Positions 60,309 through 64,000 of a DNA stretch of 64,000 bases are shown here, piece after piece; position 1 is the stretch's first letter; each line of letters begins with the position of its first letter. This DNA is from Bacteroidia bacterium (GTDB taxonomy: Bacteria > Bacteroidota > Bacteroidia > J057 > JADKCL01). The stretch covers positions 310,001 to 374,000 of the forward strand of contig JACJYV010000003.1 in the NCBI GenBank assembly GCA_020635905.1. Reading direction: 5' to 3'. A program made the position numbers and the translations under genes. The notes under the pieces are model-generated. The model was not told the DNA's origin and ran no database searches. It saw nothing but the letters and a program-made list of their open reading frames with translations.

Positions 60309-63300
60309 TTACACTTCAGTATTTGTAGTTGTAGCTTCACTCATTTTGTGCCACTCCGGGGTATTATTATTCCGGATTTTGGTCATGTATCCCACCGTAG
60401 GCAGGGTCTTCACTTCTTCCAGAGCGTGGTAAAAACGCTCATTGCTGAAGTGTTTGGAGATGGCGCTTTCAGGATCGTTGAGGTCACCGAAAACGATGGC
60501 GTCTGCCGGGCAGGACTGCTGGCACGCAGTTTTGATTGCGCCGTCTTCCAGAGCCTTGCGGGCCACTTTAGCTTTCAGTTTACCTTCCTGAATACGCTGT
60601 ACACACATGGAGCACTTTTCCATCACCCCGCGGGCACGAATCACCACGTCAGGATTCAGTACCAGGCTGCCTACGCTGTCAAACATGTGGCCGTTGGGCG
60701 CATTGCGCTCGTCACTGTTGAATTTGTCGTTGGAGTAGTAGCTGAACCAGTTGAAGCGACGTACTTTGTAGGGACAGTTGTTGGCACAGTAGCGGGTACC
60801 CACGCAGCGGTTGTACACCTGCTGGTTGAGACCTTCGTCGCTGTGCACGGTGGCAAGTACCGGACAAACGGTCTCGCAGGGAGCGTTGTCGCAGTGCTGG
60901 CACATGAGGGGCTGGTGAGCTACCTGGAGGCTGCCGTCCATGGCGTCGGGATTGCCTTTGAAATAACGGTCAATCCGCATCCAGTGCATATCACGACGGG
61001 TGGCAACTTCCTTCTTCCCTACCATGGGAACGTTGTTTTCCGTGTGGCAGGAAACCACGCAGGCGCTACAACCTGTGCAGGAGTTCAAATCCACAGACAT
61101 TCCCCAGTGATATCCTTTCTTCTTGTGGGTTTTCCACAGGGTCAGGGAGTTTTCATGGAGGATGCCGGCGCGGTTTTCATTGCCTGCATATTTCTTTTCT
61201 TTGTACTGATCGAGGGTCGTATCCTTCACGATGAAGTTGTCGATCCTGCTTTCAATATTTTTCAGACCGCTTACCCCACCGGCAACCCCGCCCTCGTCGC
61301 GGAGGTCGTAGCCTGTGTAGTACTGGGTCTTGGCCAGGGTCATTTTTTCCCCGGTTTTGCTTACGCTTACGCCTTCCGTAACGGTATAGCTGCGCTGATT
61401 GCCAGCTGCCACTGCAAAGGGATAAGCATTTTTTCCAATATTATTGATTACCCGGCCACCTGCGGTACGGCCGTAACCCACACAAATTCCCACGGTATTT
61501 GCAGCCTGAGCTGGCAATACCACTGCGGGGAGGGTTACTTCGTAACCACCAGCGGCCACTTTCATCAGATCACCATCGATGATGGATTCTGCTTTGGCCA
61601 TGGTGTAGGGAATGGTAACAAAGTTATCCCAGCAGACTTTGGTCATGGGATCGGGCAATTCCATGATGTGGGGGTTATTGGCATGATGTCCGTCGAGCAC
61701 CCCTACTTTCTGGTAAACCACGATGGCTTTGCCATCTTTGGCACCGCCAATTGCAGCCGCAGCGGCTGCAATGTCGAATCCGGCTGAGTTGCCTTCTGCA
61801 ACTTCAGCCGCATCCTCTTCATGCATTTCCTCATGAGCGTCCATTACGGACATGGGGGCCATGCTGCCAGAGTAGCCGCCTTCTTTAACTGCTTTCTCCC
61901 AGAATGCTTTGGTGGAACCTGCTCCGTTGTAGAGGGCGCTGGTAAACCAGGCTTTGCAGGCATCCAACATTTTGGTGGAGGAAGCGTCTTTGGTCCAGGC
62001 CAGCAGAGATTCCTGCCATTGGCGGGTATCAAAGAGGGGACGAACCGTAGGCTGAACGATGCTGTAATGTCCTTTTTTGGGCTCCAGAACGTCCCAGCTT
62101 TCCATGCTGTGATTGATGGGAGCCTTGATGGTGGCCAGCGCAGCGGTTTCGTCAACCCGGTAAGAAAGCGCTACCACATTTTTCACTTTGGCCAGTCCGG
62201 CGGCAAAGGTGGCGGAATCGTGGTAGTTGTAAACCGGGTTTACATCCACCATGATCAGGGTAGCCACGCCACCTGCATTCATTTCAGAAACCAGTTTCAC
62301 CATGTCGCCATAATTGGCTCCGGCCTGGTTGCTGGGGGTATCCATGTCAATGGTCTTGCCGTAGTTGCCAAGCAGACTATTGATGGCATTCACCACTTCC
62401 TGCATGGCCACATTATTGGAACCAGAAACCACCAGAGAGTGGCCTTTGGCACTCCAGAGCGAATCAGCGGCAGCTTTCAGTCCCTCGGCAGCACCTGCGG
62501 GAGTATTTACCCCGGAAACAGGAGATTGTCCGGCTTTGGCGGCAATCAGATTATACAAGCTGAGCAGAGCGGCGCCATCCTGACCGGCATCCACAGGGAT
62601 ACGCAGGTCGGCATTGGAACCAGTCAGTGAGAATATGGATTCAAACTGATAGTGTTTGCTCATTTTGGGATTTTCGGGATTTACTTTCCGCTTGGAAGAG
62701 TATCCTTTGGTGAATTCCACCGGGCTGATCCAGGTACCCAGGAAGTCGGCGCCAAAACTTACCACCACATCCGCATTTTGGAATTTGTAAGTGGGGGTAA
62801 CGGCAGATCCGAAATTATTCTGGTGAGCCAGGGCAATGGCGTCAATGCCGGCAGGGCTGTACTGCACGTGGGCAGAGCTTCCGGCCTGAGCCAGGAAATC
62901 CTTGATAATCTTCAGGGAAACGGGGCTGTTGATGCGGGGAGTCAGAACGACCACTTTGCCGCCTCCGGCCACCGCACTGGCAACCGCTGCATCCAGGTCG
63001 GCCCAGGGGCTGGAAGGCTTTTGCATGCGGGTCGAATCATACAGATTCAGCACGGAAGCCTGACCGGTGGCGCAGACACCTCCTTTGGAGAAAGGAGAGG
63101 AAGGATTTCCTTCCACTTTGATCGGACGTCCTTCACGGGTTTTGACCAGAATACCACAACCAGCCGCGCAGGACTGGCAGGTCGAGGCATACCAGTTGGC
63201 CACCCCGGGAGTGACGGTATCGGGTTTCACCACAAAGGGGATCGCCTTTTTGACCGGAGTCTCGCAGGCAGCCAGGGCGGCCGCTGTCAGACCAAAGCCA

Positions 63301-63473
63301 AATATTTTCAGAAAATCCCTGCGGTTTGCTTTGACACCGAGGGACTCTTCGGAGAGGGCATCTTCCAGGGGAAGATCTTCCTTAAACTCTTTGGATTTGC
63401 CTTCCTGGTATTGGGGAGTGTTATTATACTCCTCTAACCCATTCCAGTAATCGTTCCGTTTATACTCTTCCAT
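60309..63473 (-). CDS. actB: Alternative complex III subunit ActB (molybdopterin-oxidoreductase-like Fe-S protein)
   Basis: A 1054-residue protein. A twin-arginine signal lies about 50 residues in (NRRDFLKIFGFGLTAAAL), after an acidic N-terminal extension; the exported form ends near AACE. Residues about 90-730 are a molybdopterin-oxidoreductase-like domain with CQSCAAGC near its start. In ACIII this half carries no Mo cofactor. The C-terminal 300 residues are a ferredoxin-like module with four cysteine clusters (CTGCSACVVSC, CQHCDNAPCETVCP, CVGTRYCANNCP, CSMCVQRIQ plus CQQSCPADA). It relays electrons between ActC and ActA. Confidence 0.95.
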   Translation of the reverse strand: MEEYKRNDYWNGLEEYNNTPQYQEGKSKEFKEDLPLEDALSEESLGVKANRRDFLKIFGFGLTAAALAACETPVKKAIPFVVKPDTVTPGVANWYASTCQSCAAGCGILVKTREGRPIKVEGNPSSPFSKGGVCATGQASVLNLYDSTRMQKPSSPWADLDAAVASAVAGGGKVVVLTPRINSPVSLKIIKDFLAQAGSSAHVQYSPAGIDAIALAHQNNFGSAVTPTYKFQNADVVVSFGADFLGTWISPVEFTKGYSSKRKVNPENPKMSKHYQFESIFSLTGSNADLRIPVDAGQDGAALLSLYNLIAAKAGQSPVSGVNTPAGAAEGLKAAADSLWSAKGHSLVVSGSNNVAMQEVVNAINSLLGNYGKTIDMDTPSNQAGANYGDMVKLVSEMNAGGVATLIMVDVNPVYNYHDSATFAAGLAKVKNVVALSYRVDETAALATIKAPINHSMESWDVLEPKKGHYSIVQPTVRPLFDTRQWQESLLAWTKDASSTKMLDACKAWFTSALYNGAGSTKAFWEKAVKEGGYSGSMAPMSVMDAHEEMHEEDAAEVAEGNSAGFDIAAAAAAIGGAKDGKAIVVYQKVGVLDGHHANNPHIMELPDPMTKVCWDNFVTIPYTMAKAESIIDGDLMKVAAGGYEVTLPAVVLPAQAANTVGICVGYGRTAGGRVINNIGKNAYPFAVAAGNQRSYTVTEGVSVSKTGEKMTLAKTQYYTGYDLRDEGGVAGGVSGLKNIESRIDNFIVKDTTLDQYKEKKYAGNENRAGILHENSLTLWKTHKKKGYHWGMSVDLNSCTGCSACVVSCHTENNVPMVGKKEVATRRDMHWMRIDRYFKGNPDAMDGSLQVAHQPLMCQHCDNAPCETVCPVLATVHSDEGLNQQVYNRCVGTRYCANNCPYKVRRFNWFSYYSNDKFNSDERNAPNGHMFDSVGSLVLNPDVVIRARGVMEKCSMCVQRIQEGKLKAKVARKALEDGAIKTACQQSCPADAIVFGDLNDPESAISKHFSNERFYHALEEVKTLPTVGYMTKIRNNNTPEWHKMSEATTTNTEV

Positions 63474-63498
63474 TTATATTATTGCGTATTGGACCTAA

Positions 63499-64000
63499 TT
63501 AATAGTGACAACGGGCACAGTTGGTACCTCCGATGTCTTCGACAGTTTTTACAGTAGCGGCGTCTTCACGGCCCAGGATCTTGTAAAGATCGCGGTCCAC
63601 CCGGGTTGTGCGGTGGCAGTTGATACACCATCCCATGGATAGAGGAGAGAATTGATACACCTCGTCCATGGTTTCGACCGGCCCGTGGCAGGTCTGGCAG
63701 GCAACTTTACCGGCAACCACGTGTTGCTGGTGGTTGAAGTAAGCGTGGTCGGGAAGATTGTGGATGCGCACCCATTCAACCGGCACACCAGTATCATAGG
63801 CTTCGCGGATCTTGGCGATTTCTTCCGTCCCGGTAATGGTTCCCTCTCCCACCCCGGAAGCGTTGTGGCAATTCATACACACATTCACAGAAGGAATCCA
63901 GGCATTTTTACCCAGAGAAGCCCCGCTGTGGCAGTACTGGCAATCCATTTTCAGGGTGCCTGCATGCACGGTGTGTGAGAATTTGATGGGCTGCACGGGC
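63499..64000 (-). CDS. actA: Alternative complex III pentaheme cytochrome ActA, 5' end outside window
   Basis: The visible 166 residues include all five CxxCH heme motifs: CQYCH, CMNCH, CQTCH, CINCH and CARCH, the last just before the C-terminus. The PIKFSHTVHAG stretch is typical of ActA. The frame is open to the window edge, so the N-terminal membrane segment is missing. It is the first ACIII subunit gene and probably the first gene of the cluster; the promoter is outside the window. Confidence 0.93.
   Translation of the reverse strand, partial: PVQPIKFSHTVHAGTLKMDCQYCHSGASLGKNAWIPSVNVCMNCHNASGVGEGTITGTEEIAKIREAYDTGVPVEWVRIHNLPDHAYFNHQQHVVAGKVACQTCHGPVETMDEVYQFSPLSMGWCINCHRTTRVDRDLYKILGREDAATVKTVEDIGGTNCARCHY

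Noticed and set aside
60348..61787. Open frame of 479 codons opposite ActB
   Set aside because: Antisense to a well-supported Fe-S protein; composition is an artefact of the opposite strand.

Overview
The window reads as a piece of a Bacteroidota chromosome, most likely a Saprospiria-like lineage. The evidence is five large secreted proteins with C-terminal type IX secretion sorting signals, promoter motifs of the Bacteroidota type (TANNTTTG), a Bacteroidota-style alternative complex III plus cytochrome oxidase cluster, and several gene families typical of the phylum (DUF4878 lipoproteins, DUF983, DUF420). Moderate GC content and missing Shine-Dalgarno sequences fit. I saw no rRNA, tRNA, CRISPR array or prophage.

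Region 1 (1-32.7 kb) is mostly cell-surface and envelope functions. Giant adhesin- or propeller-like T9SS cargo proteins (PKD repeats, two-component-type propeller, Ig-like domains, Asp-box propeller with four jelly-roll modules, SBBP propeller) alternate with housekeeping or metabolic genes: a DUF4442/dienoyl-CoA-reductase pair, a TPR glycosyltransferase, a rhomboid protease, a peptide deformylase, a DUF695/RraB protein, a putative glycoside hydrolase, a GH3-beta-lactamase fusion, and a GT39-like membrane protein.

Region 2 (32.8-42.8 kb) is the least ordinary part. It has an SDR enzyme, a WYL regulator, two related Cys-rich small proteins and a third small ORF. All three small genes sit behind the same palindrome-plus-TANNTTTG promoter with identical 26-nt spacing. 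A 545-aa protein of unknown function is bracketed by about 40-bp inverted repeats. Two DUF4878 lipoproteins, a DUF4212-like orphan, a YdjM-like protein and a YiiX-like amidase follow. Intergenic spaces here are filled with period-7 degenerate repeat arrays, GC-rich hairpins and palindromes.

Region 3 (42.8-64 kb, all minus strand) is cystathionine beta-synthase, a LysM protein, an O-antigen-ligase-like protein, and then one long respiratory cluster. In transcription order it runs ActA (5' end outside the window), ActB, ActC, ActD, ActE, ActF, cytochrome oxidase subunits II (with an N-terminal cytochrome c domain) and I, heme A synthase, heme O synthase, two subunit III paralogues, subunit IV, SCO copper chaperone, DUF420, a small CPMC protein and DUF983. 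Together these make a quinol:cytochrome c oxidoreductase, its terminal oxidase and the heme/copper maturation proteins. Gaps are small and two pairs overlap, so co-transcription is likely.
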